Position numbers and translations under genes: made by a program
Assembly: GCA_013812985.1 (NCBI GenBank)
Contig: JACCSN010000458.1
Span: 1-7,133, forward strand
Direction of reading: 5' to 3'
Length of the DNA: 7,133 nucleotides
From: Hyphomicrobiales bacterium
Lineage (GTDB): Bacteria; Pseudomonadota; Alphaproteobacteria; Rhizobiales; Afifellaceae
Shown here: piece after piece, positions 6,878 to 7,133 of the stretch
Position numbering within the stretch: the stretch's first letter is position 1
Layout: the number at the start of each line of letters is the position of its first letter
The notes under the pieces: model-generated
Told to the model about the DNA's origin: nothing
The model's database searches: none
What the model saw: the letters and a program-made list of their open reading frames with translations, nothing else

Positions 6878-7080
6878 CTTTGCGAAGCTCGGCACGTCAC
6901 CCCGGCATTTAGCCTCGGGAGCGCATGCCCAGGCAATTGCGCGAAAAGGATAGAACCAAAGCGGAGATGGGCTAATCGGGGTGATTGGCCGCCGGTGTGC
7001 CGGTGACGGCATGTCGAGTGTCCTCCACAACGGGAGCGGGTCGAACGATCCGCATCGGGCAACCACCGTGGAGGACGGTC
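6878..7080 (+). other. Non-coding leader of an IS110-type element, structured
   Basis: There is no gene between the cyclase stop and the IS110 transposase start. A small hairpin, AGCTT-TGCG-AAGCT (6876-6889), overlaps the cyclase stop but lacks a T-run, so it is not a clear terminator. A second stem-loop is formed by GCCG/CGGC (6988-6991/7007-7010) with inner CCGG/CCGG (6992-6995/7000-7003), loop TGTG and a 3-nt bulge. A third is the large hairpin at 7019-7077. Part of this stretch must be the left end of the IS110 element. In the IS110 group the left end is known to encode the bridge RNA that guides recombination, so such an RNA may lie here. The exact left boundary cannot be set from this window. 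Confidence 0.4.
7019..7077 (+). promoter_or_regulatory. Inverted repeat enclosing the IS110 transposase ribosome binding site
   Basis: GTCCTCCAC (7020-7028) and GTGGAGGAC (7068-7076) are perfect 9-bp inverted repeats, with a possible extra T-G pair at 7019/7077. The Shine-Dalgarno GGAGG (7070-7074) is completely inside the 3' arm, 6 nt before ATG 7081. The 39-nt interior contains a second stem, CGGGTC (7037-7042) with GATCCG (7047-7052), and loop GAAC. If the RNA folds this way the transposase start would be hidden, a common way for insertion sequences to limit transposase. The structure is seen by eye; its effect is inference. Confidence 0.55.
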
Positions 7081-7133
7081 ATGAAGCACTATGCCGGTCT
7101 GGATGTGTCGTTGAGGGAGACCTCGATCTGCGT
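7081..7133 (+). CDS. IS110-family transposase, N-terminal start, cut by the window edge
   Basis: Only the first 17 codons are in the window: MKHYAGLDVSLRETSIC, then a partial codon. This is the characteristic opening of IS110-family DEDD transposases, a RuvC-like recombinase fold, and Asp8 in YAGLDVS is the expected first catalytic acidic residue. Start ATG 7081 has GGAGG (7070-7074) 6 nt upstream. These enzymes catalyse cut-and-paste-like recombination without classical terminal inverted repeats and, in studied members, are guided by a bridge RNA encoded in the element's non-coding end. Whether this copy is intact cannot be judged from 53 bases. It lies about 200 bp after the cyclase gene and marks the right side of the signalling operon as a mobile-element boundary. 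Confidence 0.85.
   Translation, partial: MKHYAGLDVSLRETSIC

Noticed and set aside
6876..6905. Terminator after the cyclase gene
   Set aside because: The AGCTT/AAGCT hairpin overlaps the stop codon, is only 5 bp and has no T-run.
1..7133. CRISPR array, tRNA or rRNA
   Set aside because: No regularly spaced repeats and no tRNA- or rRNA-like sequence were seen on either strand.

Overview
The window has high GC and strong G/C bias at third codon positions. Its signalling proteins resemble those of soil Alphaproteobacteria (Rhizobiales or Rhodospirillales type). This placement rests on composition and protein style only; no taxonomic marker gene is present.

Layout. Positions 1-275 hold no convincing gene, only some inverted repeats. 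Positions about 276-616 are the decayed C-terminal end of an ISAzo13-type transposase, broken by two single-base frameshifts and probably an internal deletion. Positions 690-1221 on the minus strand carry an unrecognised small protein gene. It looks split by a frameshift into an N-terminal membrane segment and a soluble, cysteine-containing C-terminal part. Positions 1323-6877 hold a compact four-gene plus-strand operon. Positions 6878-7080 are non-coding and lead into an IS110-family transposase that starts at 7081 and runs off the window. Its ribosome binding site lies inside a perfect 9-bp inverted repeat.

The operon is the core of the window. Gene 1 encodes an exported Cache-like protein with no membrane anchor after its signal peptide. 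Gene 2 encodes an 880-residue hybrid histidine kinase (TM, periplasmic Cache-like sensor, TM, HAMP, HisKA, HATPase, REC, REC). Gene 3 encodes a 124-residue single-domain receiver of the DivK/CheY type. Gene 4 encodes a 533-residue protein with two HisKA-like helical hairpins, a REC domain, a signalling helix and a class III cyclase domain whose specificity residues predict adenylate cyclase. The simplest reading is that a periplasmic cue sensed by genes 1 and 2 is passed by phosphotransfer through several receivers to control cAMP synthesis. The least ordinary part is gene 4: it has a kinase-type phosphoacceptor histidine but no ATPase domain of its own, so a partner kinase such as gene 2 would have to act on it. 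The functional wiring is inference; the domain layout and key residues are visible in the sequence.
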